Source: Citrobacter amalonaticus (lineage in GTDB: Bacteria; Pseudomonadota; Gammaproteobacteria; Enterobacterales; Enterobacteriaceae). Taken from it: DNA of 64,000 bases. Below the pieces are notes generated by a model that was given only the letters and a program-made list of their open reading frames with translations, was not told where the DNA came from and made no database searches. Made by a program: the position numbers and the translations under genes. Numbering within the stretch: the first letter of the stretch is position 1; every line of letters starts with the position of its first letter. This document shows positions 28,964 through 39,144 of the stretch, one piece after another. The DNA lies in assembly GCF_002918555.1 (NCBI RefSeq), contig NZ_PQMB01000002.1:969169-1033168 (forward strand), written 5' to 3'.

Positions 28964-29203
28964 TCCGCAAAGCCTTCATTGCCATCTCTGATTATTTTCA
29001 AGTGCAGCTAAGGGTGGAACAGGGGGAGATGCAGGTCATAGAAGGTGGCGGCAACGCTCTTGTTATTATGGAAACGGTGCTTCGTTTCCCCGATGGTCAT
29101 AGCGGAACAGTTGAAACCACACGTCGCGCAACCTATGTATTTTAGCAGGAAAGCGATGGTCGCTGGCTTTGCGCACGGCACGTCCCCTTTTGGACGCTGA
29201 TAA
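28963..29203 (+). pseudogene. SnoaL/NTF2-like protein remnant
   Basis: The plus-strand frame reads continuously as the C-terminal half of an NTF2-like (SnoaL, DUF4440-type) domain: GNALVIMETVLRFPDG, RRATYVF, then after a TAG at 29143-29145, ESDGRWLCARHVPF. The N-terminal half is missing; the readable part begins against the stop of the upstream gene. Truncation plus an internal stop indicates a dead gene. Confidence 0.6.
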
Positions 29204-29267
29204 TGCTTAAAACGCGTTGCCGGACAGACAGCGGGTAATTCTCGCCACAAACATGGAGAATTCAGTC

Positions 29268-29777
29268 ATGGACTTCACTATCGGACCCGCACAGCCTGAA
29301 CACTTCGGCGTGCTACGCGCTATTGAGCTGGCGGCTTTTGAAACATTGCGGGATGCAGGTGCGGTGACAGGTCAGGCCTGCGCAAGTAGCCTTGAGGAGC
29401 TGAGTGATTTCAGCCGCAACGGTTTGCTGCTTGCCGCCTGGACGCCTGATTCAGTTCCCGTCGGGTTTGCAGCAGGCAAGGTGGAGGATAGATGGCTGCA
29501 CGTTGCTGAAATTGACGTACATCCGGACTGGCAGCGCCACGGAATCGGCAGACGGCTTATGCAGGCGCTTCTGCGTGCCGGGCAGCAACGCGGTCTGGCG
29601 GGTGCGACGCTGACAACGGACAGCATGGCCGCTTTCAATGCCAGATTTTACGCCACGTTAGGCTTTAATATTGTGGAAGGTCACGCGCGACCGCCGCATC
29701 TGGTAAACCTGAACGCAGAGGAGATAGCGAAAGGTTTCAATCCGTCGCGGCGTGCAGGAATGTGGCTGATCTTTTAG
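29268..29777 (+). CDS. GNAT acetyltransferase
   Basis: 169 residues from the ATG at 29268 (GGAGAA upstream). Acetyl-CoA-binding motif HPDWQRHGIGRRLMQALL at about residues 84-101 (Q/RxxGxG/A pattern RHGIGR) and the C-terminal FYATLGFNIVEGH are typical of GNATs. Substrate unknown. It starts a run of small accessory genes. Confidence 0.85.
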   Translation: MDFTIGPAQPEHFGVLRAIELAAFETLRDAGAVTGQACASSLEELSDFSRNGLLLAAWTPDSVPVGFAAGKVEDRWLHVAEIDVHPDWQRHGIGRRLMQALLRAGQQRGLAGATLTTDSMAAFNARFYATLGFNIVEGHARPPHLVNLNAEEIAKGFNPSRRAGMWLIF

Positions 29778-30035
29778 GGCTTAGTGCAGGGAACGATCTG
29801 CTTCTAAGTCATCGCCGTCTGATATTGTCGCTGTAGGCAACTTTGTGCCAGGAGTGGACATTACAGGCGCAATGGCACCACCCTAAGCTCATTGCAATAT
29901 CTGATGTCTTCACTGACAGGAACTACGGTCATGACCGGCTTCCAATGTTAACTTTTTTAATAGATTATAAAAATTCCCCTGAAAAATTATACTCTCAGTT
30001 TGTTGCTCAAATTTCATCTCTAAGGAGGGATTTTT

Positions 30036-30956
30036 ATGGCTCTTGAACCAGAAATGGCAAATCTTGTAAACGACTTCATCTCTGCAGGTTGTCCGTCATC
30101 CCGTAATCAGACTTTCCAGGAACGTCGGGCTGGTTATGTCGCAAGCACAGCACTGGCTGGTAGTACTGAGACTCGCGTAAATGTTGAAGATATGATTATT
30201 GACACCATACCGTTGCGCATTTTCTCGCCCTTAAATGAAGAGAAAGTGTTACCTGCGGTTGTCTATTATCATGGTGGCTGTTTTGTGAGTGGCGGTTTTT
30301 CAACCCATGAAAATCAATTGCGACAAATTGCTTTCCTGAGTGGTTTCCGTGTTATTGCTGTGCAGTATCGTTTAGCGCCAGAACATACTTATCCTGCAGC
30401 ACATGATGATGCCGAATATGCCGCTAACACTGTATGGAAACACGCACAAGCGTTGGGTATCGACCGTAATTGTATAACATTAATGGGAGACAGCGCGGGT
30501 GGCCATCTTGCTCTGATAACAGCGTTGCGAGTGAGAAGTTCAGGTCAGTGGTTACCCAGACAGTTAGTACTCATTTATCCTATGCTGGATGCAACAGCAT
30601 CATCTGACAGCTATAAGTTAAACGGCAGTGATTATGTGATTACTCGTGATACGCTAATTACCGGTTTCGAAGCCTATTTCCCTCATACCAATTTTAATCA
30701 CCCCGACGCCAGTCCGTTATTTCGTAATGATTTCTCGGGGCTGCCGCCAATACATATCATTACAGCAGAATATGACCCCTTGCGCGATGAAGGTGAAGCC
30801 TTGTTTGTTCGCATGACACAACAGGGGGTAAAGTGCACGGCACAACGCTATCTCGGCGTCATCCACGGCTTCTTTCAGCTTGGAGGTATTAGCCAGACAG
30901 CACGTAATCTGATGCGGGACATTTGCTCCCTTCTTCGTTCAATTGATAAGCGATGA
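30036..30956 (+). CDS. Alpha/beta-hydrolase, HSL/acetyl-esterase family
   Basis: 306 residues with all family IV esterase elements: oxyanion-hole motif YYHGGCF (about residues 78-84), nucleophile GDSAGG (about 152-157), acid in EYDPLRDEG (about 247-255) and catalytic His in GVIHGFF (about 273-279). No signal peptide, so cytoplasmic. AAGGAGGG precedes the ATG. The gene and its 258-bp upstream gap (29778-30035, no credible gene) are AT-richer than the backbone, suggesting transfer. Confidence 0.85.
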   Translation: MALEPEMANLVNDFISAGCPSSRNQTFQERRAGYVASTALAGSTETRVNVEDMIIDTIPLRIFSPLNEEKVLPAVVYYHGGCFVSGGFSTHENQLRQIAFLSGFRVIAVQYRLAPEHTYPAAHDDAEYAANTVWKHAQALGIDRNCITLMGDSAGGHLALITALRVRSSGQWLPRQLVLIYPMLDATASSDSYKLNGSDYVITRDTLITGFEAYFPHTNFNHPDASPLFRNDFSGLPPIHIITAEYDPLRDEGEALFVRMTQQGVKCTAQRYLGVIHGFFQLGGISQTARNLMRDICSLLRSIDKR

Positions 30957-31558
30957 CATACTTTTTTAATCAGGTCATTACCTTATCGTTAAATCAAGAA
31001 TATAGCGGATCAAAGGCGAACTACGACATAACGTCCGCTTCACACCCTGAGACATTCAACACTCTTTTTATGGCCTAATAAGTAAAGGCGAGTGTCAGCA
31101 AATCGCTCACAGCAGACCTTCGTTTCATGGCAACGTCCCCCCTTGATTAAGGATAGCGTTGCATCGACCCGTTGAACTCACAGCCATAACCAGATATAGA
31201 AAATACCCTGATACGTAAATCAACAGGGTTTAGGTGCGGCAAATCACGCTGCAACCGCCCGAAGGAGTCAGCATAAATCACGAGGGTTACCCTGAGAAAT
31301 ATTTACCTGACGAGCCGAAGCCCTATCGAGACAATTCTTTTGAATTCTTCACAAAGGATATGCTCTGACTGTGTACAACGCGCAGCGTGCTTCAGTCCGC
31401 GGCTTAACAGTTGCCTGTCAACCTTTGCTTGCGCATAGCCTTTTCTTTGGTAGAGGATTTGCACACAGAGAAGGACACCATAAGAAATATATATTAGACA
31501 AATACGTTGTCACATATTTTTATGTTAAAAATTTGTAGCCAACTCACTGGGAAACCTC
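30957..31558. other. 600-bp intergenic stretch with a split copy of the accessory-zone repeat
   Basis: No gene seen on either strand. It contains the first half of the repeat motif at 31029-31038 (TAACGTCCGC) and the second half at 31104-31120 (CGCTCACAGCAGACCTT), separated by about 65 bases. A stem-loop with ACCCTG/CAGGGT arms is near 31207-31229. The last 150 bases before 31559 are AT-rich and probably hold the promoter of the next gene. Confidence 0.6.
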
Positions 31559-32038
31559 ATGTTCACGATCAAAACTGACGACCTCTCGCATCCAGCAGTG
31601 CAAGCATTAGTGGCCTACCATATTTCCGGCATGCTGGAACAGTCCCCACCAGAAAGCAGCCATGCTCTGGATGTTCAAAAACTGCGTGAACCGGCAGTGA
31701 TATTTTGGTCAGCATGGGAAGGAGAACAACTCGCGGGAATTGGCGCGCTGAAAATGCTGGATGATGAACATGGTGAGCTGAAATCAATGCGTACCGCGCC
31801 AGATTTTTTACGCCGCGGTGTAGCGAAACAGCTTTTGCTGCATATCTTGCAGGTTGCGCATGTCAAAGGCCTGCAGCGTTTGAGTTTAGAAACGGGGACA
31901 CAACCAGGATTTGCTGCCTGCCATCAACTTTATATCAAGTACGGTTTCGTTGACTGCGAGCCGTTTGCTGATTATCAGCCTGATCCAAACAGTCGTTTTA
32001 TGATGTTGGTTTTATGCGAAAAGGATAAACTTTCATGA
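31559..32038 (+). CDS. GNAT acetyltransferase
   Basis: 159 residues. The acetyl-CoA motif is RTAPDFLRRGVAKQLLLHI at about residues 77-95, with LSLETGTQPGFAACHQLYIKYGF following, a form typical of small-molecule GNATs of the YsnE/PhnO-like group. Substrate unknown. Followed 40 bases later by a copy of the TAACGTCCGC repeat. Confidence 0.85.
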   Translation: MFTIKTDDLSHPAVQALVAYHISGMLEQSPPESSHALDVQKLREPAVIFWSAWEGEQLAGIGALKMLDDEHGELKSMRTAPDFLRRGVAKQLLLHILQVAHVKGLQRLSLETGTQPGFAACHQLYIKYGFVDCEPFADYQPDPNSRFMMLVLCEKDKLS

Positions 32039-32075
32039 CTAATGCAGAGATAACGCGATCATATTACTTCAAAAA

Positions 32076-32106
32076 ATAACGTCCGCCCCTCGCTCAAAGC
32101 AGACCT
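32076..32106 (+). repeat. Accessory-zone repeat, copy 2
   Basis: TAACGTCCGC, four bases, then CGCTCAAAGCAGACCT. It matches copy 3 at 32821 with the same spacing. It lies downstream of a GNAT gene; 32107-32310 holds no gene. Confidence 0.65.
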
Positions 32107-32310
32107 GGCAGTGAGTTGGCCTGTCTGCTTCGAGCCAGACGCTGACATCGATAAAAAATAACTTAATGGTCGAACTCCACCAACTCCAGACCTTAGGTTG
32201 CGTATTCAAAGTTTTAGGATAAGACAGTCAGAACGGACAGGTAGACTTAACAGGCCGTATATATTACAAATTTAATATCACTTTTCTCTCGTAAAGTAAG
32301 AGCCTATCCC

Positions 32311-32823
32311 ATGTCTTTAATCATACGACAAGCAACATTAGCCGATTCAGGATTACTAAATGAGCTTGGCTACCGCATCTATCCTGCGCATTTTAAGCAT
32401 ATGTGGAAGTCAGAATCAGAATTTTATAATTATTTGGAGGGTGAATATTCCCTTCCTGTTATTAAGCAGAATATTAATGACAAAAACATTAGCTGGTATA
32501 TAGCTGAAATCGATCAGCCGATTGGTTTTGTGAAGCTGACCTGGCAAGCCACTATCCCGAATACGGACATCAGCGGTGTTTTACTTAACAAACTCTACCT
32601 TGCCCCAACCAAAACGAATCAGCATTACGGTCAACTAATGTTCAGTAAAGTCATCGTTCTTGCCCGAAGTAAGGGGAAAAATTTTTTATGGCTGGAGGTT
32701 CTTGAGCAAAACGAAGGTGCTCAAAAATTCTATAAAAAGCAGGGAATGAAATACATCAGCGACATCGTTTTCGAAACAAATTCACAGAGGAGCATACTCA
32801 AGTTAATGGGGATGTGTATATAA
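32311..32823 (+). CDS. GNAT acetyltransferase
   Basis: 170 residues. LLNKLYLAPTKTNQHYGQLMFSK-type segment (about residues 88-110) and WLEVLEQNEGAQKFYKKQGM (about 128-147) are GNAT motifs A and B. The AT-rich gene differs from its backbone neighbours. Its TAA stop is the first three bases of a repeat copy, so the gene ends inside the repeat. Confidence 0.8.
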   Translation: MSLIIRQATLADSGLLNELGYRIYPAHFKHMWKSESEFYNYLEGEYSLPVIKQNINDKNISWYIAEIDQPIGFVKLTWQATIPNTDISGVLLNKLYLAPTKTNQHYGQLMFSKVIVLARSKGKNFLWLEVLEQNEGAQKFYKKQGMKYISDIVFETNSQRSILKLMGMCI

Positions 32824-32852
32824 CGTCCGCTCCCCGCTCACAGCAGACCTTC
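32821..32852 (+). repeat. Accessory-zone repeat, copy 3
   Basis: TAACGTCCGC, TCCC, CGCTCACAGCAGACCTTC. Its TAA is the stop codon of the preceding GNAT gene. Confidence 0.65.
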
Positions 32853-32993
32853 GCTTCTTACATGTTGACTGTTCCGTACCAGAAGCCGACGTTGCTAAGT
32901 CAGCACTACATTAATTATTAGAGAGCAGGTCGAGGCGATTGCGGTTTTTTTCGCGAATGATAGCATTGTGTCTTTTCTATCAGGTGCAGGGAA

Positions 32994-33731
32994 GTGAGCA
33001 AAGCGAAAACCATTAAAGGGATTAAGGTTCAGAGAAGTGATCAGGAGCTTGAAAACCTCCTGAGCGCCTGGGTCAAAGCAATTGTACGTTATACCACGGC
33101 CAATAAGTATGATAACCCCTGGTGGTACAACGAAAGGGCTTCGCTAAGCGTGTTAGCTGGAGCGGCATGGACCCTCAAAAATTGGCTCGCCCTGGAAGAA
33201 TTTTCGACCCTGAAGCGTCACCGCACCCTTGAGCCAGGTGTCGATAGTGGCTCGCTGCGACACGGTCGTTGCGATCTCTTTGTGCAGTCCCCGAACACGA
33301 GCTATGCAATTGAAGCGAAGCAGACGGTGCAGTCGATCGGTGCTCGTTCCGATGGTTACACTTTTGTTAATCGTGCAATGCAAAAGGCCTGGGCAGACTC
33401 TGGGGACCTGAGTAACAGAGAGGCGTATCGTCGATTCGCTGTCACTTTCATCGTTCCCTATATACCTACGAGTGAAGTGCTGATCAAAAAAGATGGCGTG
33501 GGGAAAGTATGTCCGGAAAAAGTGGAGCGAGTGATTAAGAACTGGTTAACCGATCAGCCTGATTTTTTGGGTGCATCCATGAAACGTACCGACTTCGCCT
33601 TCATTTTCCCGCAATTAGGTAATCAGCATTATTCGCTGAAAGGAAAACACTATCCTGGTGTAGTCATAGTGTTTGAAGAACGCTACCGCGCGCATCGCCG
33701 TCAAACGATATCTGAGGAACAAGTCCTCTGA
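32994..33731 (+). CDS. Hypothetical protein with a PD-(D/E)XK-like motif
   Basis: 245 residues from a GTG start with GGGA upstream. I do not recognise the family. RCDLFVQSPNTSYAIEAKQ at about residues 92-110 has the spacing D-x10-E-x-K of PD-(D/E)XK nucleases, and an upstream Glu (NERASLSVLAG) could be the helix-1 acid. No signal peptide or membrane segment. It stands alone, without a methyltransferase or helicase beside it, in an AT-rich accessory zone. A nuclease function is an inference from the motif only. Confidence 0.6.
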   Translation: MSKAKTIKGIKVQRSDQELENLLSAWVKAIVRYTTANKYDNPWWYNERASLSVLAGAAWTLKNWLALEEFSTLKRHRTLEPGVDSGSLRHGRCDLFVQSPNTSYAIEAKQTVQSIGARSDGYTFVNRAMQKAWADSGDLSNREAYRRFAVTFIVPYIPTSEVLIKKDGVGKVCPEKVERVIKNWLTDQPDFLGASMKRTDFAFIFPQLGNQHYSLKGKHYPGVVIVFEERYRAHRRQTISEEQVL

Positions 33732-33743
33732 CCGATTTTTTAA

Positions 33744-33947
33744 TTTATCGCCGCAACAGGTTTTATTTGCAGCCGAAAGCGTTCTTCATCAATATTCATT
33801 TTGGACCGTTATGAAGAGCAGCATCATGCCAGAAGCAGAGGTCTACAAGGCGGGTATTATGTAGACTCTCATGGACAAATTAAAAATATGGCTGCGTATA
33901 AACTCAAGGTGGATCTCAACATTCAAGCCGTATCTTCTCCAGGATAA
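33744..33947 (+). other. Possible gene remnant without a start
   Basis: An open frame with protein-like composition (LDRYEEQHHARSRG, GGYYVDSHGQIKNMAAYK) ends at 33947, ten bases before the next pseudogene. It has no good start codon and no recognised family. It may be the C-terminal end of a deleted gene or chance. Confidence 0.25.
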
Positions 33948-33953
33948 CCTTAA

Positions 33954-34366
33954 ATGTTTACTCATATGCGTATTGCCAGACCGGTCACCAATCCTGAACG
34001 AACTGTTCTGATGTACCGCCAGGGGCTGGGCCTGCACAAAATGGCTGAATTCAACGATATGACGGTTTCAATGGAATGATGTCAGGGCGAGAGGGTTTAA
34101 GCTGGCATACAGAATTCACTTGTTGTCATAACCATCCCGTGCAACCTTTGCAAACTGAGGAAGATTTGCTCGTTCTTTATTATTCAGATGAAAACGAATG
34201 GATACATGCCTGCAAAAGAATGATCGATGCTGGTTTTAAAACGATAAATTCGTTTAACCCACAGCTCAGGCTGACCGTCAGATCAGGTCCGGGCGAATAC
34301 ACCTTTGTCCTGGTGAATACCCGCCCCCCCGACTATCGATGCCTGTGCAACCACATCAGCTTATAG
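33954..34366 (+). pseudogene. VOC (glyoxalase/bleomycin-resistance) family protein, frameshifted
   Basis: Frame 1 from the ATG at 33954 reads MRIARPVTNPERTVLMYRQG and GLHKMAEFND. At 34058-34061 one base is missing and the reading continues in another frame as DGFNGMMSGREGLSWHTEF, then HNHPVQPLQTEEDLLVLYY and GEYTFVLVNTR. Joined, it is a complete small VOC-fold protein of the YycE-like group. The second frame overruns the cusA stop by 34 bases on the opposite strand, so the original 3' end is probably lost as well. A sequencing error at the shift cannot be excluded. Confidence 0.7.
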
Positions 34367-37300
34367 GCCGCAGGAATGATGAACAGCGACAGTAACGGCG
34401 CTGTGATCATTCCACCAATCATCGGCGCCGCAATGCGGCTCATCACCTCCGAGCCTGCTCCGGTTCCCCATAAAACAGGCAGCAAACCCGCGATAATCAC
34501 CGCCACGGTCATGGCCTTTGGCCGCACCCGTAGCACCGCGCCGTGATATAACGCCTCATCGAGCTTTTGCACAGTAAAGGTCTGCGTATTTTCCAGCGTG
34601 GGTTCAGCTTCAATGGCATGACGCAGATACATCAGCATCACGACGCCAAACTCAGCAGCAACGCCCGCCAGCGCGATAAACCCCGTTCCGGTCGCCACCG
34701 ATAAATGAAATCCCATCCAGTAGAGGAACCAGATGCCGCCCACCAGGGCGAACGGGACGCTGGTAACGATCAGCAGCGCTTCTCCCACGCGGCGAAATGC
34801 CAGGTACAGCAAAACAAATATAATCATCAGCGTCATCGGCACCATTAGCTTAAGCTTATGGTTTGCCCGCTCAAGAAGTTCAAACTGCCCCGAAAACGTC
34901 ACGCTGGTGCCGGGCTTCAGTTGAACCTGTTCAGCAATCGCTTTTTTCAGATCGTTAACCACCGACACCATGTCACGGTCGCGGGCGTCAATGTAGATCC
35001 AACTGGCAGGGCGGGCATTTTCCGTTTTTAACATTGATGGACCGGCAACCACCTTCACTTCCGCCACATCCCCCAGCGTGATCTGCTGCTTCAACGGCGT
35101 CAGAATCGGCAGCTGGCGCAGTGCCTGAGGGCTATCACGATAGCTCTGCGGGTAGCGCAGATTGATGGGATAGCGTGCAATTCCTTCAACCGTTTCCCCC
35201 ACCATGGCACCGCCGACCGCAGAAGTGATAAACAGCTGCACATCGCCAACGGTCATCCCGTAACGGGCCGCTTTTTCCCGGTTAATGTCAATGTTGAGAT
35301 AACGTCCCCCCTCGAGCCGCTCCGCCAGTGCGGAAGCGATGCCCGGAACGGTTCTGGCGACCTCTTCAATCTGCTCTGCCATCGCGTCGATATCGCCCGG
35401 CACATTCCCTGACACCTTAATGCCAATGGGGCTTTTGACACCGGTGGAGAGCATATCGATCCGGTTACGAATCGGCGGTACCCACAGGTTTGCCAGCCCC
35501 GGCAGACGAACGGTTTTGTCCAGTTCGGCGACAATCTTGTCCATCGTCATTCCCGGACGCCACTGATCCTGCGGTTTAAGCGCAATGGTCGTCTCCACCA
35601 TCTCCAGCGGTGCCGAATCTGTCGCCGTCTCCGCTTTACCGGTCTTACCAAACACTCTGGCAACTTCCGGCACGGTCATAATCAGCTTGTCCGTTTTCTG
35701 GAGCATACTCGCCGCTTCCGCAGCGGAAATCCCCGGCAGCGTGGAAGGCATGTACAACAAATCGCCCTCATTAATCTGTGGTAAAAACTCGCCGCCGACC
35801 TTACTCAGCGGCCAGACGACCGTCAGGATAGAGAGCGCCGCCACCAGCAGCGTGGTCTTCGGCCAGCGCAGCACTTTCAACAACAGCGGATGGTAAATAC
35901 GGATCAAAAAGCGGTTCAGCGGGTTGCTGCTTTCCGCCGGAATTTTACCGCGGATCCAGTACCCCATCAGAATGGGGATCACCACGATGGCCAGAAGCGC
36001 AGCACCTGCCATGGCATAGGTTTTCGTGAAAGCCAGCGGGCCAAACAGACGCCCTTCCTGCCCTTCCAGCGTAAAAATCGGGATAAAAGAGAGGGTGATA
36101 ATCAGCAGGCTGATGAACAGCGCCGGTCCCACCTCTACCGAGGCGTTGGTGATGACCTGCCAGCGGGTTTCGTTATCCAGCTTTTCAGCCGGATGCTGAT
36201 GCTCCCACTCCTCCAGACGCTTATGGGCGTTTTCAATCATCACGATGGCGGCGTCCACCATCGCCCCTACCGCAATGGCGATCCCGCCGAGGGACATGAT
36301 ATTGGCATTCAGCCCCTGGAAGTGCATGACGATAAACGCAATACACAGCCCCAGCGGCAGGGAAATAATCGCCACCAGCGCAGAACGCACGTGCCACAAG
36401 AACAGCGCGCAAACCAGCGCCACCACGATAAATTCCTCCAGCAATTTATCGCTGAGATTGTCAATGGCGCGATCGATGAGCTGACTGCGATCGTATGTTG
36501 TCACTATTTCCACGCCTTCCGGCAGGCTGCTCTTTAGCGTTTCCAGTTTACTTTTTACAGCAGAGATCACTTCCCGCGCGTTTTTCCCCGAACGCAGGAT
36601 CACCACCCCGCCCGCAACCTCGCCTTCGCCATTAAGCTCGGCAATGCCGCGCCGCATCTCCGGGCCCAGCTGCACCCTGGCGACATCGCGCAGATAAACC
36701 GGCACGCCACTTTCCCCTGACTTCAGAACAATATGATTGAAGTCATCCTGGGATTGCAGATAGCCACTGGCGCGGACCATATATTCTGCCTCAGAGAGCT
36801 CAACAGACGATCCCCCCGCCTCCTGGTTAGAGCTGTCCAGTGCCGACTTCACCTCCGCCAGACTGATGCCGTATTGGGTGAGCTTCATCGGATCGATGAC
36901 CACCTGATACTCTTTCACCACACCGCCAACCGAGGCAACTTCCGCCACGTTGGGGATCGTTTTTAACTCATATTTCAGAAACCAGTCCTGTAACGAACGC
37001 AGCTCTGCAAGATCGTGCTTACCGCTACGGTCCACCAGGGCGTACTCAAAAATCCACCCCACGCCAGTGGCATCAGGTCCCATCTCCGCGCTGACCCCAG
37101 CCGGTAGCCTGCCCTGTACCTGGTTGAGGTATTCAAGAACGCGCGAACGCGCCCAGTATGGATCGGTGCCATCTTCAAAAATGACGTACACGTAAGAATC
37201 ACCAAATTGTGAAAACCCGCGCACCGTTTTTGCGCCAGGGACTGACAGCATGGTGGTGGTCAACGGATAAGTGACCTGATTTTCCACAATCTGTGGCGCC

Positions 37301-37467
37301 TGCCCCGGATAGCGGGTTTTGACAATCACTTGGACGTCAGAAAGGTCGGGCAGCGCATCAACCGGCGTGTTGATGATAGTCCACGTTCCCCAGATGCTGA
37401 GGAACAGCGCCCCCATAACCACCAGAAACCGATTCGCAACCGAGCGGCGAATAATCCATTCAATCAT
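34333..37467 (-). CDS. cusA: CusA, RND copper/silver efflux pump
   Basis: 1044 residues (E. coli 1047), heavy-metal RND family with 12 membrane segments. The N-terminal [18 protein letters not shown] and the periplasmic [11 protein letters not shown], which carries one of the methionines of the metal relay, are conserved. It exports Cu(I)/Ag(I) from periplasm and cytoplasm through CusC with CusB as adaptor. It is the last gene of the minus-strand cusCFBA operon, 11 bases after cusB. Confidence 0.97.
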   Translation of the reverse strand: MIEWIIRRSVANRFLVVMGALFLSIWGTWTIINTPVDALPDLSDVQVIVKTRYPGQAPQIVENQVTYPLTTTMLSVPGAKTVRGFSQFGDSYVYVIFEDGTDPYWARSRVLEYLNQVQGRLPAGVSAEMGPDATGVGWIFEYALVDRSGKHDLAELRSLQDWFLKYELKTIPNVAEVASVGGVVKEYQVVIDPMKLTQYGISLAEVKSALDSSNQEAGGSSVELSEAEYMVRASGYLQSQDDFNHIVLKSGESGVPVYLRDVARVQLGPEMRRGIAELNGEGEVAGGVVILRSGKNAREVISAVKSKLETLKSSLPEGVEIVTTYDRSQLIDRAIDNLSDKLLEEFIVVALVCALFLWHVRSALVAIISLPLGLCIAFIVMHFQGLNANIMSLGGIAIAVGAMVDAAIVMIENAHKRLEEWEHQHPAEKLDNETRWQVITNASVEVGPALFISLLIITLSFIPIFTLEGQEGRLFGPLAFTKTYAMAGAALLAIVVIPILMGYWIRGKIPAESSNPLNRFLIRIYHPLLLKVLRWPKTTLLVAALSILTVVWPLSKVGGEFLPQINEGDLLYMPSTLPGISAAEAASMLQKTDKLIMTVPEVARVFGKTGKAETATDSAPLEMVETTIALKPQDQWRPGMTMDKIVAELDKTVRLPGLANLWVPPIRNRIDMLSTGVKSPIGIKVSGNVPGDIDAMAEQIEEVARTVPGIASALAERLEGGRYLNIDINREKAARYGMTVGDVQLFITSAVGGAMVGETVEGIARYPINLRYPQSYRDSPQALRQLPILTPLKQQITLGDVAEVKVVAGPSMLKTENARPASWIYIDARDRDMVSVVNDLKKAIAEQVQLKPGTSVTFSGQFELLERANHKLKLMVPMTLMIIFVLLYLAFRRVGEALLIVTSVPFALVGGIWFLYWMGFHLSVATGTGFIALAGVAAEFGVVMLMYLRHAIEAEPTLENTQTFTVQKLDEALYHGAVLRVRPKAMTVAVIIAGLLPVLWGTGAGSEVMSRIAAPMIGGMITAPLLSLFIIPAAYKLMWLHRHR

Positions 37468-37478
37468 TTGCGATTTCC

Positions 37479-38738
37479 TCAGTGCGAGTGGGCGGCGCGA
37501 TCGGGCGTCACCGAAGGCGGCGTTGAGCGCATCCGATCCAGTGCGCCAGAAATATTGGCTTCAGAATCAATCAGAAACAGACCACTGGAAACAACCTTTT
37601 CACCTTCCGCCAGACCGGAACGGATGGCCGTCATCCCCTGAGACTCCTGGAAGACGGATACAAGCTTCGGCACAAAACGCCCCTCATCGTCCACCGTGAT
37701 GACCCGCTGTTCATGGCCAGTATCAATCAGCGCTTTCGATGGAATAAGCAGCATCGGCTCGCTTTCGGTGTTCAGCCTGAGATACGCATTCATCCCCGGT
37801 TTGAGCGCTTCATCAGGGTTATCCACCTCCAGACGTATCTGCACCGTTCGGGTGGCAGCATCCACCCCTGGCAGAATGCGCCACTGGCGAAGGGTGAAAC
37901 CTTTATCCGGGCGTGCGGGAACGGTAATGGCGAACTGCGAGGCATCCTTAATCAGCCAGGCGACAGACTCCGGAACGGCCGCGACGATCCATACCGGATC
38001 CATCCCCTGAATTTTCGCCACCACGCTGTCTTTTGCGATATTCATCCCGGCACGCAGATCGAAGGCGGTGATAACGCCATCAATGGGGGCTTTAAGGGTG
38101 AAACGGGTCTGTATTTTGCGGGTACTGACAAGGCGGCGAATATCCTCTTCCGGCATTCCGGCCAGCCGCAGACGCTCCAGAATCCCCTCAACCTGGGTTG
38201 CGGTGCCTCCTGTCTCCTTCAGCAACAGATATTCACTCTGCGCTTCAACCCAGTCAGGGATGGTGAGATCGATAAGCGGCGTCCCTTTTTTAACCTTGTC
38301 CCCTACGGTTAGCGGCCAGACCTTATCGATAAAGCCGGCTGAACGGGCCTGGACAATGAAAAACTGATACTCGTTGTAGCTCACGTTAGCCGGAAAAGTT
38401 TGTGCGTAAGCAAGCGGCCCGCGACGAACCCGGTCCGTTTTAACACCCAAATTCTGCGCCTGGGTCGGATCGATACGCACGCCTGCCGCGCTCGTCCCTT
38501 CACTCTCTTCATCGGCATATTTCGGCACCAGATCCATATCCATAAACGGCGATTTGCCCGGTTTATCGAAGCGTGTATTCGGATACATGGGGTCGTACCA
38601 GAACAGAACGTGACGGGCCTCTTTTTTCGCCGGTGGTATCTCCCCTGCCGGAGAGTGAGCCACAAATCCGACATAGCCCCCCACTGCGATAATTCCGCCC
38701 ACGACCATGCTGCCGATAATAAGCGCGATATTTTTCAT
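37479..38738 (-). CDS. cusB: CusB, periplasmic adaptor of the Cus efflux system
   Basis: 419 residues, membrane fusion protein with an N-terminal signal/anchor. The metal-binding N-terminal region keeps the methionines in DPMYPN and PFMDMDLVP. The barrel-sandwich and beta-barrel regions are normal. A His-containing tail (AAHSH) makes it about 12 residues longer than the E. coli protein. It links CusA to CusC and accepts metal from CusF. Confidence 0.96.
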   Translation of the reverse strand: MKNIALIIGSMVVGGIIAVGGYVGFVAHSPAGEIPPAKKEARHVLFWYDPMYPNTRFDKPGKSPFMDMDLVPKYADEESEGTSAAGVRIDPTQAQNLGVKTDRVRRGPLAYAQTFPANVSYNEYQFFIVQARSAGFIDKVWPLTVGDKVKKGTPLIDLTIPDWVEAQSEYLLLKETGGTATQVEGILERLRLAGMPEEDIRRLVSTRKIQTRFTLKAPIDGVITAFDLRAGMNIAKDSVVAKIQGMDPVWIVAAVPESVAWLIKDASQFAITVPARPDKGFTLRQWRILPGVDAATRTVQIRLEVDNPDEALKPGMNAYLRLNTESEPMLLIPSKALIDTGHEQRVITVDDEGRFVPKLVSVFQESQGMTAIRSGLAEGEKVVSSGLFLIDSEANISGALDRMRSTPPSVTPDRAAHSH

Positions 38739-38773
38739 GAAATAATGCCCGGCGTTAAAATTGACGAAAAGAG

Positions 38774-39118
38774 TTACTGGCTCTGAATATCCTGTAATAA
38801 AGAGAGATTTCCCTGCTGGATAAAATGAAATGTGACTTTGTCGCCCGGCTTAATATCGCCCTGCTGCGTTTGCGGCGTTATCGTAAATCGCATCGTCATC
38901 GCCGGCCAGTTCATCGCCGGGATGGGCTCATGCTCGATAGTGATTTTTTTATTTTCCATATCAATGGCTTTAATCACGCCCGTCGCGTTAATAACCTGAC
39001 TCTGCTCTGCGGCTGGCATCGCATTCATCATTTCACCATGATGGTGTTCAGCAGCCTGGACAGTAAATACCCCGGCAGCAAGCCCCGCGAAAATAGCCAT
39101 TTTTAATACATTTCTCAT
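38774..39118 (-). CDS. cusF: CusF, periplasmic copper/silver metallochaperone
   Basis: 114 residues with signal peptide (cleavage after VQA near residue 22). The OB-fold metal site is visible in NWPAMTM (Trp and two Met ligands) with the His in EHEPIP. A His-rich stretch HHHGEM follows the signal peptide. It passes Cu(I)/Ag(I) to CusB. Confidence 0.95.
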   Translation of the reverse strand: MRNVLKMAIFAGLAAGVFTVQAAEHHHGEMMNAMPAAEQSQVINATGVIKAIDMENKKITIEHEPIPAMNWPAMTMRFTITPQTQQGDIKPGDKVTFHFIQQGNLSLLQDIQSQ

Positions 39119-39144
39119 TATTCATTCTCCTGAAAGAAAAAAGT

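Noticed and set aside
29843-30046. Small plus-strand frame before the esterase
   Set aside because: Composition is not protein-like, it overlaps the esterase start, and it has no ribosome site.
31029-32852. The repeat motif as integron attC sites
   Set aside because: The spacing and the flanking core sites do not match attC (no GTTRRRY/RYYYAAC pair with a long imperfect palindrome), and no integron integrase is in the window.
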